From Ktedonobacteria bacterium (GTDB taxonomy: Bacteria; Chloroflexota; Ktedonobacteria; Ktedonobacterales; JACDGC01): a stretch of DNA of 64,000 nt. The DNA lies in NCBI GenBank assembly GCA_027459785.1, contig DAIDGU010000045.1, forward strand, positions 121,989 to 185,988, written 5' to 3'. A model generated the notes under the pieces. That model saw only the letters and a list, made by a program, of their open reading frames with translations. It had not been told where the DNA came from and ran no database searches. Position numbers and translations under genes: made by a program. Shown piece by piece: positions 24,165-37,393 of this stretch (positions within the stretch are counted from its first letter, which is position 1; the number at the start of each line of letters is the position of its first letter).

Positions 24165-26777
24165 GAGTTCGGTGTCGGTCAGTTCGGCGACGCGCAGTTC
24201 CGGCAGGCCGCTCTGGCGCGTGCCAAAGAATTCGCCCGGCCCCCGCAGGCGCAGGTCTTCTTCCGCCAGGCGCAGTCCGTCGGTGGTGCCTTCGATGGCC
24301 GTCAGGCGTTCGCGCGCGCTCGCGCTGGCGTCTTCGCTCAGCAGATAGCAGTAGGATTGCTGTTCGCCACGCCCGACGCGGCCCCGAAACTGATGCAATT
24401 GCGCCAGGCCGAAGCGGTCGGCATCCTCGATCAGCATCACCGTCGCGTTCGGTACGTCCACGCCGACTTCCACCACCGCAGTCGCCACCAAGATGTCGAT
24501 CGCTCCGTCGCGGAAGCGGCGCATTGTCGCGTCCTTCTCCGCGCTCTTCAGGCCGCCGTGGACCAGCCCCAGCCGCAGGTGCGGGAAGACCTCAGCCTTC
24601 AGCCGCTCATATTCCGCCACTGCCGCCTTAGCTTCCAGCGCCTCGGATTCCTCAATCAACGGGCAAATGATATATGCCTGTCGGCCCTGGGCTACCTCGT
24701 GCGCCACCAGCGCGTAGGCTTCCTCGCGCCGCGCCCCTGCGCGCCAGAGCGTGATGATCGGCAGCCGTCCGCGCGGCATCTGGTCGATCACCGATAGGTC
24801 CAGGTCGCCATAGACGGAAAGCGCCAGCGTGCGCGGGATGGGCGTGGCCGTCATCACCAGCAGGTGCGGCGTGAGGTCGCGCCCCTTGCGCCGCAAGATC
24901 TCGCGCTGGGCCACGCCGAAGCGGTGCTGCTCGTCTACCACGGCCACGCCCAGCCGCGCGAACGTCACGCCCTCCTGGATGAGCGCGTGCGTGCCGACAA
25001 CCACCTGTGCTTGGCCGGACTCGATCTGTGCCAGCGCCTCGCGCCGCTGGGCCGCGCGCTGGTTGCCCAGCAGCGCCGCCACCTGGATGCCGAAGGGCGC
25101 GAGCATGCGCGTCAGCCCGCGCTCGTGTTGTTCCGCCAGGATCTCCGTCGGTGCCATGATCGCGCCCTGGTAGCCACACAGCGCCGCCGCCAGCAATGCC
25201 GCCGCCGCCACCACCGTCTTGCCCGACCCCACATCGCCCTGGATCAGCCGGATCATCGGTTGCGGTCGCGCCAGGTCGTCCAGCACCTCGCCGATGACCC
25301 GCCGCTGCGCCTCTGTCAAGGCGAATGGTAGGGATGCTTCGAAACAGACGGCACTCGCCAACTCCTCGCCCCATAGTCCCGTCCCCATCATCCTTGTATG
25401 GGCGCGATTGATCGCGCCCTCGGCACCCCCGTGATTGCTTACGTTTGGGGTTAGCGGCACTGTGTTTACACTTTTTTCCGCCGCCTGACCGGTCAGAATC
25501 TGCTCGCGTGCCACTGCGAGGACGGGCGCGGCGGGGCCAGTGCGCCAGTTGGCGCGTCGCGCGAGCATGCCCAGTTGGATGAGGAAGAGTTCGTCGAAGG
25601 CCAGGCGCGTGCGGGCGCGGTGCAGCGCCGTGCCGCTTTCGGGGTAGTGATATTCCGCCAGGGCTTCGGGCAGCGTCATCAGGCGGGCGGAGTGGCGCAC
25701 GGAAAGCGGCAGGTAGTCCGGCACGAGGTTGGCGCAGCGGTCAGCCACCCATTTCGTCGCGCGGCGCAGCGCCTTCGCGCTCAGCCCTTCGGTCAGCGGA
25801 TAGACCGGCACCAGCCGCCCCGTGTTGATGAGATCGCCCTGCTCCGGCAATTCATGGCTTTTCACAGTGAAGCTGATCGCATTGCCGAAACGCTGCTTGA
25901 TGCCGGTCAGCACGATCTGTGCGCCACGCGGTAGTTGCTTCTGCAAATAGGGTTGATTGAACCACACAGCGCGGATCGAGCCGGAGTCGTCGGAGATCTT
26001 GGCTACGGTGCGCACCACGCGCCCGGCACGCACGTTTTCCACCTCCCAGATCGTCCCCAGCGTCGTCACCATCTCATCGAATGGCAAATCGCTGATCTTT
26101 TGCAGCGCCGAAAAGTCCAGGTGTTCGCGCGGCAGGTGATAGAGCAGGTCGCGCACCGTGCGGATGCCCAGCCGCCCCAGCTTTTCCGCCAACACCGGTC
26201 CCACGCTCGGCACGACCGTCACATCAGCATCCAACAGATATTCGCCGATGGGCGGGATCGCTTTTTTCGCTGTTGTGGTGGAGGCTGATGCGCTCGCTTT
26301 GCTCGGCGGTGCTTTTGTTGCTGATGTAACCGGTCTGGCTTTTGTGACCGAGGTGGGGTGTTGTCCCGGTCCTCTGCCTGGCGGTACGACTGGTTCATCA
26401 ACTCGCGCTGCTGTTGCTCTGCTTTGCTCGGCTCCACTCATATCAACGGTCTGTAGGGGCAATCCCTTGTGGTTGCCCTGTCCGCTGTGGTTGCCGAGAT
26501 CCTGACGCTGGTTGCTGGCATTGGAAGAATCCGCATCTGGTGTCAGCAGCGCCAGCGCGGCGCGCACGCGGGCCACGCGCTGCATCGGATCGAGCGCGGC
26601 GTAATCGGCGAACATCGCTGCGAGGCGTGCAGTGTGCGGCTGACCCTCGGCGTGGGCATCCGTCGCCCAACGCGCGAAGAAGACCGCCAGCCCGCCCGGC
26701 TTCACGGCGGCATCGGCGTGATTGGTGCGTTGCTCGTGCTGCAACACCTTGCGCGCCCGCTCGACCAATGGCGACAT
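24042..26777 (-). CDS. recG: ATP-dependent DNA helicase RecG
   Basis: 911 residues, about 200 longer than usual because of an N-terminal extension (1-185) ending in a low-complexity Ser/Ala/Lys/Thr/Pro linker. The wedge/OB domain follows (VPSVGPVLAEKLGRLGIRTVRDLLYHLPREHLDFS), then the helicase core: Walker A GDVGSGKT, motif II DEQHRFG, motif III TATPIPRT and motif VI HQFRGRVGRGEQQSYCYLL. RecG reverses stalled forks and branch-migrates Holliday junctions. Two dispersed palindromic repeats are read in frame within it, near 26452-26480 and 25396-25419. The last 129 bp are duplicated downstream. Confidence 0.96.
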   Translation of the reverse strand: MSPLVERARKVLQHEQRTNHADAAVKPGGLAVFFARWATDAHAEGQPHTARLAAMFADYAALDPMQRVARVRAALALLTPDADSSNASNQRQDLGNHSGQGNHKGLPLQTVDMSGAEQSRATAARVDEPVVPPGRGPGQHPTSVTKARPVTSATKAPPSKASASASTTTAKKAIPPIGEYLLDADVTVVPSVGPVLAEKLGRLGIRTVRDLLYHLPREHLDFSALQKISDLPFDEMVTTLGTIWEVENVRAGRVVRTVAKISDDSGSIRAVWFNQPYLQKQLPRGAQIVLTGIKQRFGNAISFTVKSHELPEQGDLINTGRLVPVYPLTEGLSAKALRRATKWVADRCANLVPDYLPLSVRHSARLMTLPEALAEYHYPESGTALHRARTRLAFDELFLIQLGMLARRANWRTGPAAPVLAVAREQILTGQAAEKSVNTVPLTPNVSNHGGAEGAINRAHTRMMGTGLWGEELASAVCFEASLPFALTEAQRRVIGEVLDDLARPQPMIRLIQGDVGSGKTVVAAAALLAAALCGYQGAIMAPTEILAEQHERGLTRMLAPFGIQVAALLGNQRAAQRREALAQIESGQAQVVVGTHALIQEGVTFARLGVAVVDEQHRFGVAQREILRRKGRDLTPHLLVMTATPIPRTLALSVYGDLDLSVIDQMPRGRLPIITLWRAGARREEAYALVAHEVAQGRQAYIICPLIEESEALEAKAAVAEYERLKAEVFPHLRLGLVHGGLKSAEKDATMRRFRDGAIDILVATAVVEVGVDVPNATVMLIEDADRFGLAQLHQFRGRVGRGEQQSYCYLLSEDASASARERLTAIEGTTDGLRLAEEDLRLRGPGEFFGTRQSGLPELRVAELTDTELVALTRREADRLWASDPFLQTSENRHLRDRVAIFWQGFMGQ
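25396..25419. repeat. GGGCGCGAT palindrome inside recG
   Basis: GGGCGCGAT-TG-ATCGCGCCC with upstream context TCCCCATCATCCTTGTAT. The same unit with the same context is intergenic at 30562-30598, and a decayed copy is at 35066-35085. It encodes an insert-like segment (EGAINRAHT) between the RecG wedge and helicase domains. Confidence 0.75.
26452..26480. repeat. GGGCAACCACAAGGGATTGCCCC repeat inside recG
   Basis: On the minus strand an AGGGCAACCACAAGGGAT unit followed by TGCCCCTACA. A related unit (AGGGCGACCACAAGGGTACG then CCCCTACA) is intergenic at 43166-43193. In recG it codes GNHKGLPLQ in the variable N-terminal extension. Confidence 0.65.
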
Positions 26778-26925
26778 CCCCAGCTCCCCATCGTGATTCT
26801 TGTATGCTCATTGTACCGCATGCGCCCGCACCGCTAGTCCTATTGGCGGTGAACTTGCCACGCTTGCCGCCGTACAATATGTGAGGACGTTCATCGACAG
26901 ACCATTGCGGCGAAAGGACCATCCC

Positions 26926-27474
26926 ATGCAGCCACAATCTCCGCCCCCCGCTGTGACGGCGCAACTCCAGGCCCATATCCGCGCGATACCCGATTTTCCT
27001 CAACCAGGCATCTTATTCAGAGACATCACGCCGCTCTTAGGGGACGCTGCCACGCTGCGCCTGACCATCGATCAACTCGCCGTGCCGTTACAGGGTGTCG
27101 CGGTTGATTACGTCGTGGGCATCGAGTCGCGCGGCTTCCTGTTCGGCATGCCGCTGGCCTACCAGCTGGGGATCGGTTTTGTGCCGGTGCGCAAGGCGGG
27201 CAAGCTGCCATTTAAGACGCTTGCGACGGACTATACACTGGAATATGGGACGAACGTGATGGAGGTCCATGCGGACGCCGTCCGACCCGGTCAGCGCGTG
27301 GTCATCGTGGACGATTTGCTCGCCACCGGCGGCACCGCCGCCGCGACCGTCACGTTGATGCAGCAATTGGGCGCGGACGTAGTAGGCCTAGCATTCGTCA
27401 TCGAACTGGCGGCGCTGGCTGGCCGCACTAAACTTGCCGGTTTGCCGGTCCATGCCTTGCTGACGTATCCATAA
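26926..27474 (+). CDS. apt: Adenine phosphoribosyltransferase
   Basis: 182 residues from ATG 26926 (AAAGGA 9 nt upstream). FPQPGILFRDITPLL is the Apt-specific N-terminal segment; VVGIESRGFLFG holds the adenine site and VVIVDDLLATGGTAAA the PRPP-binding loop. It salvages adenine to AMP with PRPP. Divergent from recG with 149 bp between start codons; both promoters must lie there. Typical length for the family. Confidence 0.97.
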   Translation: MQPQSPPPAVTAQLQAHIRAIPDFPQPGILFRDITPLLGDAATLRLTIDQLAVPLQGVAVDYVVGIESRGFLFGMPLAYQLGIGFVPVRKAGKLPFKTLATDYTLEYGTNVMEVHADAVRPGQRVVIVDDLLATGGTAAATVTLMQQLGADVVGLAFVIELAALAGRTKLAGLPVHALLTYP

Positions 27475-27580
27475 GTCCTAGCCCAACTTTGGGTATCGAC
27501 AGAACAGCGGCGTTATGCTACGATTGTCGCACTATCGGGGGCGCGCAGCGAACCGGTCACACCGAAGGAGGTCACCTTAC

Positions 27581-28006
27581 ATGCCACATTGGGAAGACGA
27601 ACTCCGTACACTCCTCGAATCCTTGGGTGTGGTCCTCGAAGATGGTCAGGTGCCGAGCCGCCGCGATGTAAATTCTCTGCCCGATAGCGACGAGATCCCC
27701 TCGGATTCGATGGTCCGCGAATGGGAGCGGCAACAAGATGATGCCGCCACAGACACCGACGACGAGTTCACCATGATCAACCGCGAGATGGAAGCGACCG
27801 TGCAAGAGGTTTCGCGCCTGGTGCGCTCTGGGCGTATGGAGCCGGCGCTGCGCGACGATGTCGTCCATGTGCTGCGCGCCCTCACACGCGCCGTCCCCCC
27901 CAGCGCGCCCGATGCCGAAGAGTGGCGCTACACGTCGGCGGCGGCTGTGCTGCACTTCTGCCGGCTGGTGCTGCGCCTGGCCCACGCGCTGGCCCGCCAG
28001 GAATGA
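27581..28006 (+). CDS. Hypothetical acidic protein
   Basis: 141 residues from ATG 27581, which has AAGGAGG 9 nt upstream. The N-terminal third is acidic (DDAATDTDDEF), the rest helical (REMEATVQEVSRLVRSGRMEPALRDDVVHVLRALTRAV). No motif, no membrane segment. It lies between apt (+) and aroE (-), ending 7 bp before the aroE stop. I do not recognise the family. Confidence 0.6.
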   Translation: MPHWEDELRTLLESLGVVLEDGQVPSRRDVNSLPDSDEIPSDSMVREWERQQDDAATDTDDEFTMINREMEATVQEVSRLVRSGRMEPALRDDVVHVLRALTRAVPPSAPDAEEWRYTSAAAVLHFCRLVLRLAHALARQE

Positions 28007-28013
28007 ATGCACA

Positions 28014-28853
28014 TCATCCACCCAGCAATGCAGTCCGCATCACCTCAAGCGGCGCGCGTTGGCCCGTCCAGAGGGTGAAGGCCAGCGCGCCCTGGTGCAG
28101 CAGCATCGGTAGCCCATTCAGTGTGGGCAACTCACGGGCGCGGGCGGCGACGAGCAGTGGTGTGTCCGCCGTGATAAGGTCCAGCACCAGCGTTCCCGCC
28201 CGCACCATATCCAGCACGGCGGCGCTGAGGGGCATGTCCGGCTGCTGGGCCATCCCGACCGGCGTGGCGTTGATGAGGATATCCGCGTTGGCGAGCATGC
28301 GCCGCCACACGCTGGCATCCGTGCCGGCGAGGTCGCCCCACAGGAGCGCCACATCGCGCAGGTGCGTTGCCAATTCGTCCGTGAGATCGCGCGCCGCCTC
28401 TGGTTGGCGGGCCAGCACGCAGACCGTCCGCGCGCCCACCTGCTGAAGCGCGGCACACGCCGCCCGCGCCGCGCCGCCCGCCCCCAGCACGATGCCCATC
28501 TCTACATCATCCCAGCCAATCGCGCCCAACGCCGCCGCCAATCCGGCGGCATCAGTGTTATGCCCGACCAGCCGATCACCGACATGCACGATGGTATTCA
28601 CCGCGCCGACCGCCTGTGCCGTGGGTGCCAGCTCGTCCAGCAGCGGCATGATCGCGCGCTTGTGCGGGATCGTCACGTTCGCGCCCAGCACGTCTGCCGT
28701 CCGCAATGCCGCCGCGCGCTGCGCCAGGGCATAAGGCGGTGTCGGCCACACCTCATAGCGCGCCGTCAGCCCCACGGCGGCGAAAGCGGCATTCTGCATC
28801 GCTGGCGACCGTGAGTGCGCCACCGGATCGCCGATTAAACCGACACGCTGCAT
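28014..28853 (-). CDS. aroE: Shikimate dehydrogenase
   Basis: 279 residues from ATG 28853 (GGAG 7 nt upstream; a GTG six codons earlier is less likely). VGLIGDPVAHSRSPAMQNAAF is the substrate-binding start, ANVTIPHKR carries the catalytic Lys, AVNTIV follows, and GAGGAARAACAALQQ is the NADP-binding glycine loop. It reduces 3-dehydroshikimate to shikimate in aromatic amino acid synthesis. No other aro gene is in the window. Confidence 0.96.
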   Translation of the reverse strand: MQRVGLIGDPVAHSRSPAMQNAAFAAVGLTARYEVWPTPPYALAQRAAALRTADVLGANVTIPHKRAIMPLLDELAPTAQAVGAVNTIVHVGDRLVGHNTDAAGLAAALGAIGWDDVEMGIVLGAGGAARAACAALQQVGARTVCVLARQPEAARDLTDELATHLRDVALLWGDLAGTDASVWRRMLANADILINATPVGMAQQPDMPLSAAVLDMVRAGTLVLDLITADTPLLVAARARELPTLNGLPMLLHQGALAFTLWTGQRAPLEVMRTALLGG

Positions 28854-28940
28854 ACCATCGCTCCGCTGCACGAGATCTCATCTCAGTATACACCGCGCCG
28901 CTGGCGTCTATCGTCTGCCCCTGCTGCACTGACCGGAGTG

Positions 28941-30362
28941 TTATTCCGCCACCGTCGTTTCCGTACCAATCGGAGGCAGGGGCAGTGTCTCTTCCGCCGC
29001 AGGTAGGATCGTACCGGGTGGGGGCAGGGGCAGTGCTTCCGCTCTGTCGGGGGCGGTGTCCGGCGTGGGTGCGCCCGGCGATTCGGCGGGGATGTAGCGT
29101 TCGGCGTGACCCAGCGGCGTGAAGGCGAAGAGCAACGGGATGATGAACGTCACGATGCCGATGGCGCTATATACCAGGCCGATATTTTGCACGGTGCCGA
29201 GCGGCCCCAGGCCCAGCGTGACGCCCTGTGTGTGGTCGATGGCCAGGCCGCCCAGAATCGTACCGATGGGGATAGCCGACCACGCCAGCACGCCGGCGAT
29301 GGACATCACCCGGCCCAGCAGGTGATTCGGCACGATGGCCTGGCGCAGGCTGCCGGTGTTGATATTGAAGAGGATGCCCAGCCCTTGCGTCAGCGCCATC
29401 AGGGGGATCGCTGCCCAGAAGAAGGTCGTCATACCCAGGATGATGGTCAGGAAGCCGTCGAGGGCCAGCGCGGTGAGCGCCACCCGGCTGAACTTGAAGC
29501 GCGCGTGCAGCGGGCCGGCCAGCAGCGAGAGCACGACGACGCCGATAGGGCCGGCGGCCAGCAGGATGCCGTATTGCCAGTCCGCCAGCAACAGTTGGCG
29601 CTTGGCGAAATAGACGATCTCGAAGCCGACCGTGCTGCCGAAGAAGTTGACCAGCGCCATCATCAGCGAGATCATGCGCAGGACGGGATGGCTGAGGACG
29701 TAGCGCAAGCCGGCGACGACATCGTGGAAAATGCTCTTCTGTTCCTGCGCCGCATCGGAGGGCGCATTGAAGCTGACGCGCACGAGCGAGAGCGTGAAGA
29801 CCGAGACGAGGTACGAGGTGGCGTCGATGAAGAGTAGCGTTTCCACCGGCACGAAGAAGACCAGCAGACCGGCCAAAAGCGGTCCGATGAAGCCCATCGC
29901 GGAAAAACTGGCCTGGATGCGCCCATTGGCTTTTACCAGATCGCTCTTGCCGACGAGACCAGGGATAGCGGCGAATTCAGCGGACTGGAAAAAGATCGCC
30001 AGGGTCGAGCCGACGAACGCGATGACATAGATGTACCAGACCTGAAGCAGCCCCAGCAGGCTCAGCACGGGGATGGAGGCGATGCTGAGCGTGTTGAGCG
30101 TATCGACGATGATCATAAGGCGCTTGCGATTCACGCGGTCCACCCACGCGCCGATGAGCAGCCCGAAGAGCAGATACGGCAGGAAGACGGCGGCGCTGGT
30201 GATCGCCAGGTTCAGCGCCGAGCCGGTGAGCTTGAAGACGATCAGCGGCAAGGCGAAGTTGGTGAATGATGTACCTAGATTCGAGAGCGTTTGGCCCGTG
30301 AAAAAGGTCCAGAAGTCACGCCCCAGGCGCTTTGGCGGCGCGGGCAACGCGGGTGCAGACAT
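28941..30362 (-). CDS. MFS transporter, EntS/TetA-like exporter
   Basis: 473 residues from ATG 30362 (GGGAGG 6 nt upstream). Twelve hydrophobic helices; the WTFFTGQTLSNLGTSFTNFALPLIVF start and GAWVDRVNRKRLMII loop between helices 2 and 3 are typical of the MFS_3 (EntS-like) group that exports siderophores or drugs. The last ~55 residues are a soluble Pro/Glu/Ala-rich tail (with LPLPPPGT repeated) of unknown role. Substrate cannot be inferred. Monocistronic. Confidence 0.88.
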   Translation of the reverse strand: MSAPALPAPPKRLGRDFWTFFTGQTLSNLGTSFTNFALPLIVFKLTGSALNLAITSAAVFLPYLLFGLLIGAWVDRVNRKRLMIIVDTLNTLSIASIPVLSLLGLLQVWYIYVIAFVGSTLAIFFQSAEFAAIPGLVGKSDLVKANGRIQASFSAMGFIGPLLAGLLVFFVPVETLLFIDATSYLVSVFTLSLVRVSFNAPSDAAQEQKSIFHDVVAGLRYVLSHPVLRMISLMMALVNFFGSTVGFEIVYFAKRQLLLADWQYGILLAAGPIGVVVLSLLAGPLHARFKFSRVALTALALDGFLTIILGMTTFFWAAIPLMALTQGLGILFNINTGSLRQAIVPNHLLGRVMSIAGVLAWSAIPIGTILGGLAIDHTQGVTLGLGPLGTVQNIGLVYSAIGIVTFIIPLLFAFTPLGHAERYIPAESPGAPTPDTAPDRAEALPLPPPGTILPAAEETLPLPPIGTETTVAE

Positions 30363-30762
30363 CACATGCCTCCCATGATTTCTCTGGATGCTGGCAGGCC
30401 GCCCTGCCGCTCTGTCTCTAGGGTACCCGATACCTTTAATAATGTCAATGTCATTTCCTGTCATCTTTAACTTTTCTTAGAAAACTGGTGCCATTCTATC
30501 TATATACTTCTGCATTGCTGACATGGCGGACAGGCATGTCCGCCCCACGCTGATGAACCTTCCCCATGATCGATGTATGGGCGCGATTCATCGCGCCCCC
30601 GTGTCGCCCCCTCTCCATCTCCGATGGGGAGGGGGTTGGGGGGTAGGGCCGTTACCACTTCGCGCATGCCTAGCCAGAATGGCTATACAGGAATGGGTGG
30701 TATCCCGCACAAATCCGCTCCCCACCTGGGCTAATGCCCTGCATACGGCGGCGGGAATGTGG
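30363..30762. other. Repeat-rich intergenic region before gyrB
   Basis: Between the MFS gene (-) and gyrB (+). Holds a perfect micro-hairpin GGCGGACA-GGCA-TGTCCGCC (30525-30544), the GGGCGCGAT palindrome (30579-30598) and a 13-bp hairpin CCCCCTCTCCATC...GATGGGGAGGGGG (30607-30635). No gene supported. Confidence 0.75.
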
Positions 30763-30768
30763 TATAAT
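30760..30768 (+). promoter_or_regulatory. Extended -10 promoter of gyrB
   Basis: TGG-TATAAT at 30760-30768, about 140 nt before the gyrB ATG; -35 is not obvious, as is common with extended -10 elements. Confidence 0.55.
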
Positions 30769-30846
30769 AGAGATACCATTTATAGTAGTAGAGACAACGA
30801 TGACGCTGGGCGTGTCGCCTGGCCGTGCGCCCCTGGCTGCCGCTGA

Positions 30847-35031
<4,185 letters not shown>

Positions 35032-35039
35032 GACGGACG

Positions 35040-35090
35040 GGGGCGCGATGGCGGGGCGGACGGGGTGCGATAAGTCGCGCCCATACACCG
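35040..35090. repeat. Decayed GGGCGCGAT palindromes after gyrB
   Basis: GGGGCGCGATGG at 35040 and GGGTGCGAT-AA-GTCGCGCCC (35064-35083) followed by CATACA, as in the copies at 25396 and 30574 read on the other strand. Confidence 0.55.
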
Positions 35091-35141
35091 CAACGGACGC
35101 AAGCGGGGCGAGAAAGAGTATTTCTCACCCCTGGTATATTC

Positions 35142-36515
35142 TTAGCCCCGGATGATCTTCAGCGCGGCTTCGCGGCCCTGCTCCATCAGCGCCGCCGTGT
35201 CGCCTTCCACGTTCAGGCGCAGGAGCGGTTCGGTGTTGGAGCCGCGCACATTGAACCACCACTGCGGGAAGCTGACCGTCACGCCGTCCAGGGTGTCAAT
35301 CTGCGCGCCCGGCTGGCCCTTGAAGGCGTCCTCGATCTGCTGGATCTTTGCGGCCACAATCGCGTGGGATGCCACCTTGGTATTGATCTCGCCGGAGACG
35401 AAGCGCGTCATGAAGGGCGCAAAGAGTTCGGAGACGGTCATGTGTTCCTGGCTCATCAATTCCAGCACATGCAGGAAGGCGATCAGGCCCGAATCGGCGT
35501 AGAAGTTGTCGCGGAAATAGAAGTGACCGGAGTGTTCGCCGCCGAAGATCGCGTTCTCCGCGCGCATCTGCGGCTTGATGAAGGAGTGGCCGACGCGCGT
35601 GCGCACCGCCCGCCCGCCCGCGCGTTCGATGGCCTCCGGCACATTGCGCGACGAGATCAGATTGTAGAGGATGGTCGAACCAGGATGCTTGCGCAGCAGG
35701 CTCGTCGCCACCGCCGCCGTCACTGCGCTGCCGCTGATCAGGTTGCCCTGCTCGTCGGTGATGAACATGCGGTCGGCATCGCCGTCGAAGGCCACGCCGA
35801 TATCCGCACCCTGCTCGCGCACCAGCTTTTGCAGATCGACCATGTTTTCCGGCTCGATGGGGCTGGCGGGATGGTGTGGGAAGTGGCCGTCAAGCTCGAA
35901 GTAGAGCGGGTAGAGCGTGCATTGCGGCAACTGGGCGAAGACGCGCGGCAGCACCATGCCCGCCATGCCGTTGCCGGCGTCCGCCGCCACTTTCAGCGGC
36001 GCGATGGCCGCGCCATCGACGAAGCTGAGCGCATGCTGCACGAAGTCATCCAGCACGTCGCGCTGGATGATCTGGCCCTTGTGATCTGGCGTGGGGAAGT
36101 TGTCGGCGATGACCATGTCGCGGATGGCGAAGACGCCGGTCGTGTCAGATAGCGGGATCGCCCCCTCGCGGCAGAGCTTCAAGCCGTTGTAATTGCCCGG
36201 ATTATGCGATGCCGTGATCATCACGCCGGCGGGAGCATTGAACTTGCCGACGGCGAAATAGAGTTCGTCGCTGGTGGTCATGCCCAGGTCGATGGCATCC
36301 GCGCCCTGGTCGGTGATGCCGCGCATCACAGCGGCGGCCAGGGCCGGCGACGACAGGCGCATATCGCGTCCCACCATCACTTGCTTGATCTCCAGGAAGG
36401 CCACCAGCCCGCGCCCTACCTTATATGCGATGTCATCGTTCAGCGCCGTGGGATAGATGCCACGAATATCATATGCACCGAAAACCCCCGCGACCACGTT
36501 CGTTGGCTGTGTCAT
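35142..36515 (-). CDS. manB: Phosphomannomutase/phosphoglucomutase
   Basis: 457 residues, normal for the alpha-D-phosphohexomutase family. FGAYDIRGIYP opens domain 1; Ser103 in VMITASHNPGNYNGLK is the phosphoserine; VAFDGDADRMF binds Mg; FGGEHSGHFYF is the sugar-binding loop of domain 3; and VRGSNTEPLLRLNVE is the phosphate loop of domain 4. It interconverts mannose-6-P/mannose-1-P or the glucose equivalents, feeding nucleotide sugars (compare galU at 9262). Single gene. Confidence 0.96.
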   Translation of the reverse strand: MTQPTNVVAGVFGAYDIRGIYPTALNDDIAYKVGRGLVAFLEIKQVMVGRDMRLSSPALAAAVMRGITDQGADAIDLGMTTSDELYFAVGKFNAPAGVMITASHNPGNYNGLKLCREGAIPLSDTTGVFAIRDMVIADNFPTPDHKGQIIQRDVLDDFVQHALSFVDGAAIAPLKVAADAGNGMAGMVLPRVFAQLPQCTLYPLYFELDGHFPHHPASPIEPENMVDLQKLVREQGADIGVAFDGDADRMFITDEQGNLISGSAVTAAVATSLLRKHPGSTILYNLISSRNVPEAIERAGGRAVRTRVGHSFIKPQMRAENAIFGGEHSGHFYFRDNFYADSGLIAFLHVLELMSQEHMTVSELFAPFMTRFVSGEINTKVASHAIVAAKIQQIEDAFKGQPGAQIDTLDGVTVSFPQWWFNVRGSNTEPLLRLNVEGDTAALMEQGREAALKIIRG

Positions 36516-36544
36516 CCGTCAGCATTCTCCTATCAGTTTCAAGA

Positions 36545-36641
36545 ATCGAACACGAAAGGTGCGAAAGAGACACGAAAGACAAGAAAGGTTTGAAGATTTA
36601 TTTCATTTCCTTCGTGGAATTTCGTGATCTTCGTGTTCGAT
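36545..36641. repeat. CACGAA-type palindrome, full copy
   Basis: ATCGAACACGAA (36545-36556) is exactly inverted at 36630-36641, with CACGAAAG and TTCGTGG units in between; ~97 nt in all, upstream of manB and downstream of the carbonic-anhydrase-like gene. Confidence 0.7.
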
Positions 36642-36722
36642 CCGCCTTCATACCAAGTATCATACCCCACGGGTCGCATGGCATGTGCCGTACAGCGTTC
36701 ATTGTTAGGAGTGAGTGGAAGC

Positions 36723-37151
36723 TTAGCGCGGGCGGGCGTGCATGGCGCTGTCGCGTCCCTGTTCCTGGGTGTCGCAGATCACCTCAAGCTGCCACTGGTC
36801 GTTGACCCACAGACCCAGCACACGCACCCCCAGATCCCATCCCCGCACGAGTTGCGCGCATTGGCGCACGGCGGCCAGGTGTTCCGCGCGTGGGACGGGA
36901 TGGCCGGCGCAGTCGTGGTGCGCGACGACGGCGATGGTGCGCGAGCGATGCGCGTTGACCGACACCAGCAGCTTCTGCTTGATCGCCGCGAGATCGGTCG
37001 GCGTCGCTTGGAGCAGCACCTTATCCGGACCCGGCTCGGAGACATAGTCTACGAAATCGACGCCCAGCGTCTCTTTGAGGAAGGTCGTTGTCGGCGCGGT
37101 CGTACGCCCGTCGATGCAGCCAAAGGCTGTTGCGAAAGTTCCCGTTGCCAT
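36723..37151 (-). CDS. Small beta-carbonic-anhydrase-like protein
   Basis: 142 residues. GCIDGR (Cys12, Asp14, Arg16) and HHDCAG (His78, Cys81) reproduce the zinc-binding CxDxR and HxxC motifs of beta-carbonic anhydrases; spacing of about 65 residues is also right. It is shorter than classic enzymes (~200) and belongs to the minimal group. If active it would hydrate CO2; some minimal members act on CS2 or have no known activity. Transcribed away from the mra cluster. Confidence 0.75.
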   Translation of the reverse strand: MATGTFATAFGCIDGRTTAPTTTFLKETLGVDFVDYVSEPGPDKVLLQATPTDLAAIKQKLLVSVNAHRSRTIAVVAHHDCAGHPVPRAEHLAAVRQCAQLVRGWDLGVRVLGLWVNDQWQLEVICDTQEQGRDSAMHARPR

Positions 37152-37321
37152 CGATGTGATGTTTCTCCCCAGGTGCAGATCGTGTCACCAGGCAGGCTCC
37201 TTCACGACCGTGATGCCACCCTACTTTTGCATATCGGCAGCCCCATAAAGAATCTGATGATCGCCCGCCAATAGTCCCGTCGCGCTAGCCCATTCCTCCT
37301 TCTCCACCACGCGCCCACAAC
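37152..37321. other. Intergenic start region, nothing specific
   Basis: First part of the 446 bp between the carbonic-anhydrase-like gene and mraZ. No gene or RNA seen; regulatory sites follow from 37322. Confidence 0.4.
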
Positions 37322-37354
37322 TTATCCACCTTCTGGGGAAAAAGTGGTGGATAA
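37322..37354. promoter_or_regulatory. Inverted pair of DnaA-box-like 9-mers
   Basis: TTATCCACC (37322-37330) and GGTGGATAA (37346-37354) are exact inverts, each one base from the DnaA box TTATCCACA, separated by 15 nt. Confidence 0.4.
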
Positions 37355-37393
37355 ATCCCTTGCGGTGTGGCAACGAGCGGATTACGATGTGAG

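Noticed and set aside
36723..37151. Opposite-strand frame 36624-37274 as the gene
   Set aside because: The minus strand has the full CxDxR and HxxC zinc motifs; the plus frame has no features.
37322..37354. Replication origin near the DnaA-like boxes
   Set aside because: Only two boxes, no AT-rich unwinding region, and dnaA/dnaN are not nearby.
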